This document shows positions 17,365 to 26,414 of a stretch of 64,000 bases of DNA, in pieces. Source of the stretch: Halegenticoccus soli (GTDB lineage Archaea > Halobacteriota > Halobacteria > Halobacteriales > Haloferacaceae); NCBI RefSeq assembly GCF_002844195.1, contig NZ_PEND01000006.1, positions 248,001-312,000 of the forward strand. Reading direction: 5' to 3'. The notes below the pieces were generated by a model. That model saw only the letters and a program-made list of their open reading frames with translations, did not search any database and was not told where the DNA came from. The number at the start of each line of letters is the position of its first letter. The first letter of the stretch is position 1. A program made the translations under genes and the position numbers.

Positions 17365-17913
17365 TCAGCGCGGCTCCGGACCGCCCACGCCCGCTCCCGC
17401 CGCGCGGTCGATCACGCGTCGGACCCCGTCGGCGGCGGCGCGCCGCGAGGGGAACCCCCTGCCGCTCATCGCGATGATGTCGTCGCTCCCGTCGACCAGC
17501 CGCCAGCGCCACTCGCCCGCCCTGTCCTCGTAGATCTCGAAGCTTCCCGCCTCCTCGTCGTCGAGGCGGTCCAGCGCGACGCTCCCGGAGAGCTCTCGGT
17601 CGTCCGGTGATTTCCCCTGTCGCGCCTCGTCGCCCCCGTCGCTCTCGTCGCTCTCGTCGGAGACGCTCCACTCCAGCTCCACTTCGAGGGAGAGCTCGGA
17701 ACCGTCCTCGCTTTCGCCCTCGTCCGGCTCCTCGCGCTCTATCTCGAACTCGACGAGGAGCTGATCCGGGGGAGTCACGGTCGCCGCGGCCTCCCCCGCG
17801 GTGAACGTGATCGCGCCGCCGCGGGCGAGGCCGTCGGCCAGCTCCCGGAACAGCGCGGCGGTCGCCGCCCGCCGGATCGGTCGTTCGAACTCGAAGATGG
17901 TCTCGTCGCCCAT
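17365..17913 (-). CDS. amphi-Trp domain fused to DUF1508 (YegP/HVO_2922-like) domain
   Basis: A 182-residue soluble protein with two recognisable halves. Residues 1-90 match the amphi-Trp pattern: IFEFERPIRRAATAALFREL, then GGAITFTAGEAAATVTPPDQLLVEFEIE, then LSLEVELEW. After an acidic linker, residues about 122-172 match the DUF1508/HVO_2922 module (FEIYEDRAGEWRWRLVDGSD, then FPSRRAAADGVRRV). DUF1508 domains dimerise and occur alone or in tandem; their role is unclear. This is the first of five same-strand genes, separated from the second by 163 bases that contain the palindromic promoter, so it may be transcribed separately. Confidence 0.82.
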   Translation of the reverse strand: MGDETIFEFERPIRRAATAALFRELADGLARGGAITFTAGEAAATVTPPDQLLVEFEIEREEPDEGESEDGSELSLEVELEWSVSDESDESDGGDEARQGKSPDDRELSGSVALDRLDDEEAGSFEIYEDRAGEWRWRLVDGSDDIIAMSGRGFPSRRAAADGVRRVIDRAAGAGVGGPEPR

Positions 17914-18061
17914 ACTCGATGACTAATCGTCAACGACTCCTAAGCGTTGCGCGGAAGCGCCGCGGGGAGATCCCCCGGCTTCGGCGCACAGGTGTTTTCC
18001 CCGTCGGTCCCCAACTCCCTAGCGTGATGCAGGGTCCACTCGACCCTCGTCGGAGAGGGGT

Positions 18062-19318
18062 GTGTCAGCCGTGAAACGGACGACGGTGCTCGTCATCGGA
18101 GGTGGCGTAACGGGCGTCGGCGTCGCCCGCGACCTCGCCGTGCGAGGCGTGGACGTGACGCTGATCGAACGCGGCGGACTGGCGAGCGGGACGTCCGGCC
18201 GGTCCCACGGGCTGCTCCACAGCGGCGCGCGGTACGCCGAGGCCGATCGACTCGGCGCGGAGGAGTGCATCGAGGAGAACCGCGTCCTCCGCAACGTCGC
18301 CGGCGCGTGCGTGAACGACACCGGGGGGTTTTTCGTCCTGCTCGACGGGGACGACGAGGAGTACTACGAGCGGAAACTCGCCGCGTGCCGGGACGTCGGC
18401 ATCCCCGCCGACGACGTCGCGGTCGACGCCGCCCACGGCGTCGTTCCGGACCTCCCGGCGGACGCGGTGCGGGTGATGCGCGTCCCGGACGCGGTCGTCT
18501 ACCCCTCGCGTCTCGTCGCCGCGACGGCCGAGAGCGCCCGCGAGCACGGCGCGGAGATCCACACCCACGCGCCGCTCGTCGACCTCCACGTTCGGGACGG
18601 TGGGATCACGTCCGCGACGGTCGGCGGGAGCGTCGACGACCGCATCGAGGCCGACTACGTCGTGAACGCCGCGGGCGCGTGGGCCGGCCAGTGCGCCGCC
18701 CTGGCGGGCGTCGACGTGCGGATGCGACCGACGAAGGGGGTGATGGTCGGCGTGGACTACCGGGGGCTCGGACCGGTGCTCAACCGCTGTCGGAGGCCCG
18801 ACGACGGCGACATCGTCGTTCCGCACGAGGACCAGGTCGTCCTCGGGACGACGAGCGTCGAGGTCGAGGATCCGGACGAGTTCGACGAGGAGGGGTGGGA
18901 GATCGAGACCACCGTCGAGCAGTGCGCGAGGCTGTTGCCGCCGGTCGCCGAGGCCGAGATCACGCGGACGTGGTGGGGCGTCCGGCCGCTGTACGCCCCG
19001 GACGAGGAGTCGCGGGCGGACGCCGGGGAGGACGCCCGCGGCATCTCCCGCGACTTCTTCCTGCTCGATCACGCGGACGGCGGCGTTGACAACTTCGCCA
19101 GCATCGTCGGCGGGAAGCTCACTACCTACCGCCTGATGGCGGAGGCGACGGCGGACCTGGTCTGCGAGAAGCTGGGCGTCGAGGCGGCGTGCGAGACGAT
19201 GGACGAGCGGCTGCCCGGCGCGGACGACCCGGCGAAGCTGGACGAGCTGGTGGCGAAGTACGACGCCCGATCGCCGTCCGACGAGGACGTGGTCGCCCCG
19301 TCGCCGAGCGAGCGATAG
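18062..19318 (+). CDS. FAD-dependent oxidoreductase, GlpA-like without the Fe-S tail
   Basis: A 418-residue DAO-family flavoprotein. The N-terminus has the FAD Rossmann motif VLVIGGGVTGVGVARDLA and the glycerol-3-phosphate dehydrogenase signature SGTSGRSHGLLHSGARYA and [10 protein letters not shown]. Later motifs are VVNAAGAWAG, RPTKGVMV, WWGVRPLYAP and SIVGGKLTTYRLMAE. It ends where GlpA proteins would continue into a BFD-like [2Fe-2S] domain, which is absent. It is a close paralogue of the full-length GlpA at 22825-24600. A GTG start at 18062 was used; a second GTG nine bases on is possible. It may act on glycerol-3-phosphate or a related 2-hydroxy-phosphate. Confidence 0.85.
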   Translation: MSAVKRTTVLVIGGGVTGVGVARDLAVRGVDVTLIERGGLASGTSGRSHGLLHSGARYAEADRLGAEECIEENRVLRNVAGACVNDTGGFFVLLDGDDEEYYERKLAACRDVGIPADDVAVDAAHGVVPDLPADAVRVMRVPDAVVYPSRLVAATAESAREHGAEIHTHAPLVDLHVRDGGITSATVGGSVDDRIEADYVVNAAGAWAGQCAALAGVDVRMRPTKGVMVGVDYRGLGPVLNRCRRPDDGDIVVPHEDQVVLGTTSVEVEDPDEFDEEGWEIETTVEQCARLLPPVAEAEITRTWWGVRPLYAPDEESRADAGEDARGISRDFFLLDHADGGVDNFASIVGGKLTTYRLMAEATADLVCEKLGVEAACETMDERLPGADDPAKLDELVAKYDARSPSDEDVVAPSPSER

Positions 19319-19358
19319 CGACGGGGCAATCTTTCACCCGCGTTTTCGCGGCCGCCTC

Positions 19359-19365
19359 GTATAAC
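19359..19365 (+). promoter_or_regulatory. TATA-like box for the TrmB-like regulator
   Basis: GTATAAC lies 23 bases before the ATG at 19389, suggesting a leaderless transcript independent of the upstream oxidoreductase gene. Confidence 0.5.
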
Positions 19366-19388
19366 CGTCTCGCGGTCCTCCTCCCCCT

Positions 19389-20195
19389 ATGGCCAATGGG
19401 AACGAGGCGGTCGGGGTCCTCCAGAACCTCGGCCTGAGCGAGTACGAGGCGAAGTGCTACGTCGCGCTCGCTCACCTGCCGCAGGGAACCGCGCGGGACG
19501 TGAGTCGAATCGCGGACGTGCCGCGGTCGCGCGTGTACGGGGCGCTCGACAGGCTCAGCCGGAAGGGGCTGGTCGACGTACAGCGCTCTGAGCCGAAGGT
19601 CTTCCAGGCCGTCGGGGCCGACACGGCCCTCCGAATCCTCCGCAGGCAGTACGAGTCGTACTTCGACACCGTCGAGGAGTCGCTCCGCGACGTCGAACCC
19701 GCCTACAAGGGGATCGAGCGGGCGGTGTGGGCGATCGAAAACCACGAGAACGTGACGGAGCGGACGTTTTCGCTGATCGAGGAGGCCGAGAGCGAAGTCG
19801 TCCTGCTACTCCTCACGGAGGAGATCTTCGACGGCGAGCTGGTCGCAAGGCTCGCGGAAGCGTCCGAGAGGGGCGTTTCCGTCCTGGTCGGGACGGACAG
19901 CGAGGCGATCGCCGATGGGATCGAACGGGACGCGCCGGGCGTTCGACTGTTCGACTCGGAGTTGATCCGGTGGTTGAGCGAACGAGAGCCGCCGCAGGAG
20001 CGGAAACAGACGCTCGGACGACTGGTGATGACGGACCGGAACGCGGTGCTGGTAAGCGCCGTCTTCGGGGAACCGATTCCGGGGTTCCCCGAGGAGACGG
20101 CCGTCTGGAGCAGCGGCGTCGATCACGGGTTCTCGGCGCTGCTCCAGCAGCTTCTCACCCGAGAGATCGAAGGGATCGAAGGAATCGGGAGGTGA
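19389..20195 (+). CDS. TrmB-like transcriptional regulator
   Basis: A 268-residue regulator. Residues 1-75 form the TrmB winged helix: LQNLGLSEYEAKCYVALAHL, then GTARDVSRIADVPRSRVYGAL and LSRKGLVDVQRSEPKVFQAV. A coiled region (YESYFDTVEESLRDVEP) and a C-terminal effector-type domain follow (SEVVLLLLTEEIFDGELVARL; SVLVGTDSEAIADGI). TrmB relatives sense sugars or sugar phosphates. It lies between the solo GlpA-like gene and glpC, and its end converges on glpC with 40 bases between, so it is a good candidate for controlling glycerol genes. That link is inferred from position only. Confidence 0.88.
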   Translation: MANGNEAVGVLQNLGLSEYEAKCYVALAHLPQGTARDVSRIADVPRSRVYGALDRLSRKGLVDVQRSEPKVFQAVGADTALRILRRQYESYFDTVEESLRDVEPAYKGIERAVWAIENHENVTERTFSLIEEAESEVVLLLLTEEIFDGELVARLAEASERGVSVLVGTDSEAIADGIERDAPGVRLFDSELIRWLSEREPPQERKQTLGRLVMTDRNAVLVSAVFGEPIPGFPEETAVWSSGVDHGFSALLQQLLTREIEGIEGIGR

Positions 20196-20235
20196 CTCCA
20201 CACCCGCTCGTCTTGGAAGGGTCGACCCTCCCCGA

Positions 20236-21570
20236 CTACGTCAGCGCCTCCTCCAACACCTGCAGCGGGTGGCGGATCTCGTAGCCCGTCCCGTGTTCCA
20301 TCTGCATCGAGCAGGTCGGACACTCCGTCATGCCGACCTCGCCCGCCGCGTGCTCCATGTGTTCGAACATCTCCTCGCCGATCGCCATCGAGGTGTCGTA
20401 CTTCTCGGCCTTCCAGCCGTACGTCCCCGAGATGCCGGAGCAGGAGGGGCCGACGTCCTCGATCGTCACGCCGTCGAGGTCGCGGAACAGTTCGACCGCC
20501 TGTCGGTCGAGTCCCTGATTGCGGGCGTGACACGGCGCGTGGTAGGCGTAGGACCGATCGGACACCGACGCCTCTTCGAGCGCTCCCTCCAGGTCCTCGT
20601 GGATCCGGAGGTACTCCATCGCCTCGTAGGTGTGGTTCGAGAGGTCCTCGACGCCGTCCATCGAGAACAGCTCGGGGTACTCCTGCCGGAGCGACATCGA
20701 ACAGGAGGTGCACGACGCGACGACGTCGTACCCCTCCTCGATCAGCCCGGAGAACCTCTCGGCGTTGACGCCGGCGGCGCGCTCTGCGTCCTTCAGCATC
20801 CCGTTCGCGAACATCGGCGTCCCCGAACACCGCTGCCTCGGGACGACGACCTCGTAACCGAACGACTCGAAGACCCGGACCAGCGCCTTGCCGACCTCGG
20901 GCGTGTTGTAGTTCGAGTAACAGCCGTGGAAGTACGCGACGCGCTTTTCGTCCGAGGTAGTATCGTCGCCTCGCTCCGCTCTCGCCTCCCGCGCTCGCTT
21001 TTTCGAGGCTGCCGCGCCGCCTCGCTCCTCCCACCACTCGCGGAACGTCTGCTCCGCGAACTCGGGGAAGTCGCGCTTCGAGGTGATTCCGAGCACCTTC
21101 TCGTTGAACAGTTTCGTGACGCCGAGCCCCATCACGAAGTTCGTGAGGCGGGGCACCTTGCTCCCCAGCTCGGCCATCGTCCGGTAGTTCGCGAGGACGC
21201 GGTTCCGGACGTACTCCCGCGAGAGCGTGTCCATCTGCGCTTCGACGTACTCGCCCCGCGCCGCGTTGTGCATCTGCGAGAGCGGCACCGACGACGGGCA
21301 GGCGTTGTCGCAGCGCATGCAGTTCGAGCAGGACATGACCGATGGATCGATGTCCTCGTCGCCCTTGCGCTTCAGCCGCCACTGCTCCGGCCCCTGGAAC
21401 TTCGGTCCCGGGAACTCGTCGTCCACCTCGGCGACCGGACAGACCGAATCGCACGTCGTGCACTTGTAGCAGTTGTCCGCCCCCGGGCGGAGGTCCATCT
21501 CCTCCGCCTCCGGGAACACCTGTACCGGCTCGAAGTCGTCTTCCGAACGTGGTTGTTCTGCGTCGCTCAT
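20236..21570 (-). CDS. glpC: Anaerobic-type glycerol-3-phosphate dehydrogenase subunit C
   Basis: A 444-residue iron-sulfur subunit that passes electrons from GlpAB to the quinone pool. Two ferredoxin-type [4Fe-4S] motifs are near the N-terminus (CYKCTTCDSVCP and CSNCMRCDNACP). The C-terminal half has the Cys clusters of CCG-type domains (YFHGCYSNYNTPEVGKAL; SCTSCSMSL; GPSCSGISGTYGW; CPTCSMQM). It is the third gene of glpABC: its ATG at 21570 overlaps the stop of glpB by four bases. A Lys/Arg/Ala-rich insertion around ASKKRAREARAERGDD separates the halves. Haloarchaea use this complex aerobically despite the anaerobic name. Confidence 0.95.
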   Translation of the reverse strand: MSDAEQPRSEDDFEPVQVFPEAEEMDLRPGADNCYKCTTCDSVCPVAEVDDEFPGPKFQGPEQWRLKRKGDEDIDPSVMSCSNCMRCDNACPSSVPLSQMHNAARGEYVEAQMDTLSREYVRNRVLANYRTMAELGSKVPRLTNFVMGLGVTKLFNEKVLGITSKRDFPEFAEQTFREWWEERGGAAASKKRAREARAERGDDTTSDEKRVAYFHGCYSNYNTPEVGKALVRVFESFGYEVVVPRQRCSGTPMFANGMLKDAERAAGVNAERFSGLIEEGYDVVASCTSCSMSLRQEYPELFSMDGVEDLSNHTYEAMEYLRIHEDLEGALEEASVSDRSYAYHAPCHARNQGLDRQAVELFRDLDGVTIEDVGPSCSGISGTYGWKAEKYDTSMAIGEEMFEHMEHAAGEVGMTECPTCSMQMEHGTGYEIRHPLQVLEEALT

Positions 21571-22835
21571 GTCGCTTCTTCACCCGCGTTGCGGCCCGCG
21601 ACCAACCCGGTCGCGAGCGAGACGCCGCCGCCCGATTTCTCCGCCGCGAAGTCCGCCCCGCCGACGACGCCGCCGGCGGCCCGGAGGTTCGAAAAGTGCG
21701 GCCCGCCGCCCTCGTCGGTCGGCCGAAGCTCCGCGTCGGGCACGACGCCGAACCGCGCGAAGGCGTGGTCGCCGAAGGCGTCGTCCTCGAACCAGTCGTA
21801 TCGGTCCTCCGAGTGGGGGACGCGGCAGCCGAAGATCGGCTCCTCGACGCCCCCGCGGCCCGAATCGATCCCCTTCCCGACCAGGCCGCCGGTGGCGAGC
21901 ACGAACTGCTCGGCGTGGTACGGCACGCGCTGGCCCTTGCGATCGACGTAAACGGCCCGGACCCGCTCTCCGTCCGCCTCGTAGTCGACGACGGGGTTGC
22001 CCGTGCTGATCCGAACGCCCGCCTCGTCGAGCGCCGAGTAGAGCGCGTCCTCCAGTTTGAGGCCGAGGAGGCTCGGCGGCCCAGTCGGAATCTCGAACAC
22101 CTCCGCGCCGAGGGCCGCCTCCAGGTCCGCGCGCACCTCGTCGGCGCGTTCGTCGCCGAGCAGGGCGGGGAACCCGACCCGCTCGGCCGCTCCGAGGTGC
22201 GGCGCGACGGTCTCCGCCAGCGCCCGTCGCGTGCCCGCGCCGTCCGCGCGCTCGTCGCGGTCGAGCGCCTTCGCGAAGCGCGTCACCTTCGCGTCCGCCC
22301 GGAAGCGCCGCGGGAACGACACCGTGACCCCCTCGACGGAGAAGGGGACGCCCGCCGCCGAGAGGTGCCGCGCCGCCAGCGGCGCGTCGAAGTCGGTCAG
22401 CGATTCGAAGCCGACGAGCAGCGCGTCGCGCGGGTCGCTCGCGAGCCCCGGCGCGGCGCTCTCGGGGTACCGCGCGGTCGGTTTGACGGTCCCGCCGTGG
22501 GTGAGCAGGAGGGCGTTCGCGTCGGTGTGCCCGCCGCGGTAGGCGTCGCCGACCACGCCGTCGAACAGCTCGAACCCCTCGCGGACGGCGTCCTCGCCGA
22601 CGACGCTGTAGGGGTGATCGGCGGGCAGCTCCGCGATGGCCTCGAACGGGTCCGCGATCGGTCCCTCGCCGTCGGGCGCGTACCCCAGGGCGTCGACGAA
22701 CCCGCTGGCGAAGCGAAGGGTGCTCTTCTTGTAGGAGACGAGCCTGACCGAGGCCCCCGTCTCCGCGGCCGAGAGCGCGGCCGTCGCGCCCGCCAGCCCC
22801 CCGCCGACGACGAGCACGTCCTCCCTAATCGGCAC
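21567..22835 (-). CDS. glpB: Glycerol-3-phosphate dehydrogenase subunit B
   Basis: A 422-residue flavoprotein subunit of the membrane-associated GlpABC complex. The N-terminal dinucleotide-binding motif is [19 protein letters not shown], followed by [15 protein letters not shown]. Later GlpB features are [67 protein letters not shown] and, near the end, [31 protein letters not shown] (about residues 377-410). It overlaps glpA by 11 bases upstream and glpC by four bases downstream, so glpABC is one translationally coupled operon. Confidence 0.95.
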   Translation of the reverse strand: MPIREDVLVVGGGLAGATAALSAAETGASVRLVSYKKSTLRFASGFVDALGYAPDGEGPIADPFEAIAELPADHPYSVVGEDAVREGFELFDGVVGDAYRGGHTDANALLLTHGGTVKPTARYPESAAPGLASDPRDALLVGFESLTDFDAPLAARHLSAAGVPFSVEGVTVSFPRRFRADAKVTRFAKALDRDERADGAGTRRALAETVAPHLGAAERVGFPALLGDERADEVRADLEAALGAEVFEIPTGPPSLLGLKLEDALYSALDEAGVRISTGNPVVDYEADGERVRAVYVDRKGQRVPYHAEQFVLATGGLVGKGIDSGRGGVEEPIFGCRVPHSEDRYDWFEDDAFGDHAFARFGVVPDAELRPTDEGGGPHFSNLRAAGGVVGGADFAAEKSGGGVSLATGLVAGRNAGEEAT

Positions 22836-24600
22836 GGTCGCCTCCGTCGGTCGCGGCCCGATCGCCGCTCGCGTCCGCGCTCCCGGCCTCGGCCGCGGGC
22901 CCGGCGTCGAACGCGCCGAAATCGACGGCCTCGTCCCGCGCGGCCGGATCGCCGTCGCGGTTCATCGTCGTCGCGTGCAGCGCGTACTTCAGCATCGCCT
23001 GGGAGAGCTGTTCGCCCCACAGGGCGTGTCGCTCGCCCTTCCACCGCTCCTGGTACAGCTCGTCGAGCGCCGAGCGGACGGTGCGCTCGTCGTGGTCCGG
23101 GTGCAGCTCCTGGGCCATCCGGTGACAGCAGAACGCCCCCTGGCAGTTGCCCATGGAGGCGCGCGTCCGGATGCGGACCGCGTTGAGGTCGGTCCCCGAT
23201 CCCTCGATGGCGTCGTGGATCTCCGCGCGCGTGACGGCCTCGCAGTCGCAGACCACCGGGTTCGCGCCGGACCATCCGCCGAGCACCTCGCGCGAACGCG
23301 AGCCGAGCCGCTGTGCGCTCCGCCGCGCGACGGGCGAGCGGAGGCCGAACGACTCCATGTAGTCGTCGAGGACGCCGGCGTCCTCGCTGCCCGGCAGAGG
23401 TACCTCCGCGGTTCGACACGCCGCCTCGACCCCCAGCTTCTCGCAGACGTGGTCCGAGATCTTCTCGGCCATCATCCGGTAGGTGGTGAACTTCCCCCCG
23501 ACGATGCTGGTCATGCCGGGAAGGTCGTCGCGCTCCTCGTGGTCGAGGAGGAAGAAGTCGCGGGTGATGTCCGTCGGATCCGTCGTGCCGGTTCCCGGCG
23601 GCTCGTAGAGGGGACGGACGCCCCAGAACGAGCGGATGGTCCGAGCTCCCTTGAGGATCGGCACCAGCTCGGAGAGGGTGTCGATCATGAGATCGACCTC
23701 CCACTGCTCTTCGGGGTAGTCGTCGGGGTCTTCGACCTCCTCGTCGGTCGTGCCGAGGATGGCGGTGGTCTCGTGGGGGACGATGATGTCCGCGTCGCCC
23801 TTCGGCCGGCAGCGGTTTATCACCGTGTCGACCTGCCGGGTGTTCATGATGACCATGACCCCCTTCGAGGGGCGGACTTCGACGCTCACGCCGGCCATGT
23901 CGCCGATCTGCCCGGCCCACGCGCCCGACGCGTTCACCACGTAGTCCGCGCGGATCTCTTCGGTCGTTCCTGACGCCTGGTGCGTGCGTTGGCCCGAGGC
24001 GGCGTTCGCCGGCGAGGTACGCTTTCCCGGTCCGGACGCGTGTTCGACCTCGACGCCGACGACTTCGCCGCCGTCCCTCAGCACGTCGACCACCTCGGCG
24101 TGCGTCTCGATTCGCGCGCCGTGCCGTTCGGCGCTGGCCGCGTTCGCGACGCAGAGCCGGAAGGGGTCGATCGCGCCGTCGGGAACCCGGATCGCGCGCT
24201 TCACGTCCTTCGCGAGGAAGGGTTCGACCGCACGGGCTTCCTCGGCCGTCAGTTCCTCGGCGGGGATGCCGCACTCGCGGCACCCCCGCAGCTTCTCCTC
24301 GAAGTAGTCGTCGGGGTCCTCGGGTCGCTGGACGAACAGGCCGCCGGTCATCTCGACGCAGTGACTCGCGATGTCGCGGAGCACGCGGTTCTCCTCGATG
24401 CACTCTTTCGCGCTCGCCTGGTCGGAGACGGCGTACCGCCCGCCGCTGTGGAGCAGGCCGTGCATGCGCCCGGTCGTCCCGTGCGTCAGGTTCCCCCGCT
24501 CCACGAGCGTCACGTCCGCGCCCCGCATGGCGAGGTCGCGGGCGATGCCTGTCCCTGTCGAGCCGCCCCCGATGACAACCACCGTCGGTGTATCCGTCAT
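22825..24600 (-). CDS. glpA: Glycerol-3-phosphate dehydrogenase subunit A
   Basis: A 591-residue catalytic flavoprotein oxidising glycerol 3-phosphate to dihydroxyacetone phosphate. The FAD motif is [18 protein letters not shown], then [18 protein letters not shown]. Further motifs are [10 protein letters not shown] and [16 protein letters not shown]. The C-terminal BFD-like Fe-S domain is intact: [13 protein letters not shown] with a CxC pair, then [13 protein letters not shown] with two more ligands, about residues 440-490. The acidic tail is Ala/Asp rich. An extra hydrophilic stretch ([19 protein letters not shown], about 195-220) interrupts the flavin domain. It is first in glpABC and diverges from glpK. 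Confidence 0.96.
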   Translation of the reverse strand: MTDTPTVVVIGGGSTGTGIARDLAMRGADVTLVERGNLTHGTTGRMHGLLHSGGRYAVSDQASAKECIEENRVLRDIASHCVEMTGGLFVQRPEDPDDYFEEKLRGCRECGIPAEELTAEEARAVEPFLAKDVKRAIRVPDGAIDPFRLCVANAASAERHGARIETHAEVVDVLRDGGEVVGVEVEHASGPGKRTSPANAASGQRTHQASGTTEEIRADYVVNASGAWAGQIGDMAGVSVEVRPSKGVMVIMNTRQVDTVINRCRPKGDADIIVPHETTAILGTTDEEVEDPDDYPEEQWEVDLMIDTLSELVPILKGARTIRSFWGVRPLYEPPGTGTTDPTDITRDFFLLDHEERDDLPGMTSIVGGKFTTYRMMAEKISDHVCEKLGVEAACRTAEVPLPGSEDAGVLDDYMESFGLRSPVARRSAQRLGSRSREVLGGWSGANPVVCDCEAVTRAEIHDAIEGSGTDLNAVRIRTRASMGNCQGAFCCHRMAQELHPDHDERTVRSALDELYQERWKGERHALWGEQLSQAMLKYALHATTMNRDGDPAARDEAVDFGAFDAGPAAEAGSADASGDRAATDGGDRAD

Positions 24601-24875
24601 CGGTCTACCCGAAGGTTGGACCCAGTCTACTTTACTTTACCCCTAGAAGCGCCTCGCGAGTAAACTATTGACCGACTCGTCGGGTGCCGTCCACGTTCGG
24701 CTGAGCGTCCCTTGATTAGACCGATCTCGGTTTAATATACGTGATCAATAGTAGTGGAATATTCACAGATCAATCGGCTAGAGTAAGATTTATAATGATA
24801 CTCCATTCTGTTTACGTGTGGCACGGCACCGTCGATAAAGAACGGACGTGCCGACCGCGGGAGTGGTGACAACAG
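24601..24875. promoter_or_regulatory. Divergent glpABC / glpK regulatory region
   Basis: This 275-base spacer separates divergent glpA and glpK and is AT-rich from about 24715 to 24810. A TATA-like TTTATAAT at 24789-24796 fits a glpK promoter with a leader of about 55 bases that ends in a possible ribosome-binding GTGGTGA before the ATG. For glpA, an ACTTTACTTTAC segment at 24628-24639 could serve as the box on the minus strand. Near 24741-24773 several GATCAAT/TGATC-like half-sites (GTGATCAATAG; CAGATCAATCG) recur and may bind a regulator. Confidence 0.6.
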
Positions 24876-26414
24876 ATGCCAGAGCAATACGTCGGTGCGA
24901 TCGATCAGGGTACGACCGGTACGCGGTTCATGGTGTTCGACCACAGCGGACAGGTGGTCGCCAACGCGTACGAGAAGCACGAACAGATCTATCCCGAGCC
25001 GGGGTGGGTCGAGCACGACCCCCTCGAAATCTGGGAGAACACGCAGTCGGTGATCAACGACGCGCTCGCGAAAGCGAACCTCGGGCCGGACCAACTCGCG
25101 GCCATCGGCGTGACCAACCAGCGCGAGACGACGCTGCTCTGGGACGCCGAGTCCGGCCGCCCGGTCCACAACGCCATCGTCTGGCAGGACCGCCGGACGA
25201 CGGACCGGGTCGAGGAGCTGGAGGAGGCGGACAAGGTCGGCACGATCCGCGAGAAGACCGGCCTCGAAGCCGACGCGTACTTCTCGGCGACGAAGGCCGA
25301 GTGGCTGCTCGACAACGCCGATCCGATCAAGCTGCAGCGCGCCCGGCCGGAGGACATCCGCGACCGCGCCGAGCAGGGAGAGGTCCTGTTCGGCACCATC
25401 GACACGTGGATCATCTACAACCTGACGGGCAACCACATCACGGACGTCACGAACGCCTCGCGGACCATGCTGTTCAACATCCACGACATGGACTGGGACG
25501 ACGAGCTCCTCGCCGAGTTCGGCGTCCCCCGCGAGATGCTCCCCGAGGTGCGCCCGTCCAGCGACGACGACTACTACGGTCGAACCGACGCCGACGGCTT
25601 CCTCGGGGCCGAAGTGCCCGTCGCGGGCGCGCTCGGCGACCAGCAGGCCGCCCTGTTCGGGCAGACCTGCTTCGACCCCGGCGACGCGAAGAACACCTAC
25701 GGGACCGGGTCGTTCTTCCTCATGAACACGGGCAACGAGGCCGTGGAGAGCGAACACGGCCTGCTGACGACCGTCGGCTTCCAGCGCTCCGGCGAGCCGG
25801 TCCAGTACGCGCTCGAAGGGGCCATCTTCATCACCGGGGCGGCGATCGAGTTCCTCGAAGACCTCGAACTCATCGAGGACGCGGCCGAGACCGAACAGCT
25901 CGCCCGGAGCGTCGACTCCACGGACGGCGTCTACTTCGTGCCGGCGCTCACGGGGCTGGGCGCGCCCCACTGGGACGGCCGGGCGCGCGGCACCATCGTC
26001 GGCATGACCCGCGGCACGCGCCGCGAGCACGTCGTCCGCGCGACGCTCGAATCCATCGCGTTCCAGACGCGGGACGTCGCCGAGGCGATGGAGGCCGACT
26101 CCGGGATCGAACTCGGCGACCTGCGCGTCGACGGCGGGGCGGTCAAGAACAACTTCCTCTGCCAGTTGCAGGCGAACATCGTCGATTCCACCATCGTCCG
26201 CCCGGAGGTCGACGAGACGACCGCGCTCGGCTCCGCGTACGCCGCGGGCCTCGCGGTCGGCTACTGGGAGACGGTCGACGAGCTGCGCGACAACTGGCAG
26301 ATCGACCGCGAGTTCGAACCGGACGCCGACGCGAACGACGTGGACCGACGCTACGCCCGCTGGGGCGAGGCCGTCGAGCGCTCGCTCGACTGGGCCCGCG
26401 ACGGGGGTGACTGA
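24876..26414 (+). CDS. glpK: Glycerol kinase
   Basis: A 512-residue FGGY-family kinase converting glycerol and ATP to glycerol 3-phosphate, the substrate for GlpABC encoded divergently. Motifs: GAIDQGTTGTRFMVFDHSG at the N-terminus, TNQRETTLLWDAESG, VWQDRRT, GDQQAALFGQTCFDPGDAKNTYG-type residues around 250-272, and GLGAPHWDGRARGTIVGMTRGT. The length is standard. The stop is directly followed, with no gap, by the ATG of a membrane protein gene (TGAATG), so the two form an operon. Glycerol is a major haloarchaeal carbon source because halophilic algae make it as an osmolyte. Confidence 0.97.
   Translation: MPEQYVGAIDQGTTGTRFMVFDHSGQVVANAYEKHEQIYPEPGWVEHDPLEIWENTQSVINDALAKANLGPDQLAAIGVTNQRETTLLWDAESGRPVHNAIVWQDRRTTDRVEELEEADKVGTIREKTGLEADAYFSATKAEWLLDNADPIKLQRARPEDIRDRAEQGEVLFGTIDTWIIYNLTGNHITDVTNASRTMLFNIHDMDWDDELLAEFGVPREMLPEVRPSSDDDYYGRTDADGFLGAEVPVAGALGDQQAALFGQTCFDPGDAKNTYGTGSFFLMNTGNEAVESEHGLLTTVGFQRSGEPVQYALEGAIFITGAAIEFLEDLELIEDAAETEQLARSVDSTDGVYFVPALTGLGAPHWDGRARGTIVGMTRGTRREHVVRATLESIAFQTRDVAEAMEADSGIELGDLRVDGGAVKNNFLCQLQANIVDSTIVRPEVDETTALGSAYAAGLAVGYWETVDELRDNWQIDREFEPDADANDVDRRYARWGEAVERSLDWARDGGD

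Noticed and set aside
14056-17913. Gas vesicle (gvp) genes
   Set aside because: The acidic, glycine-rich proteins recalled accessory gas vesicle proteins, but no GvpA/J/M-type hydrophobic core, GvpN ATPase or GvpF/L sequence is present.
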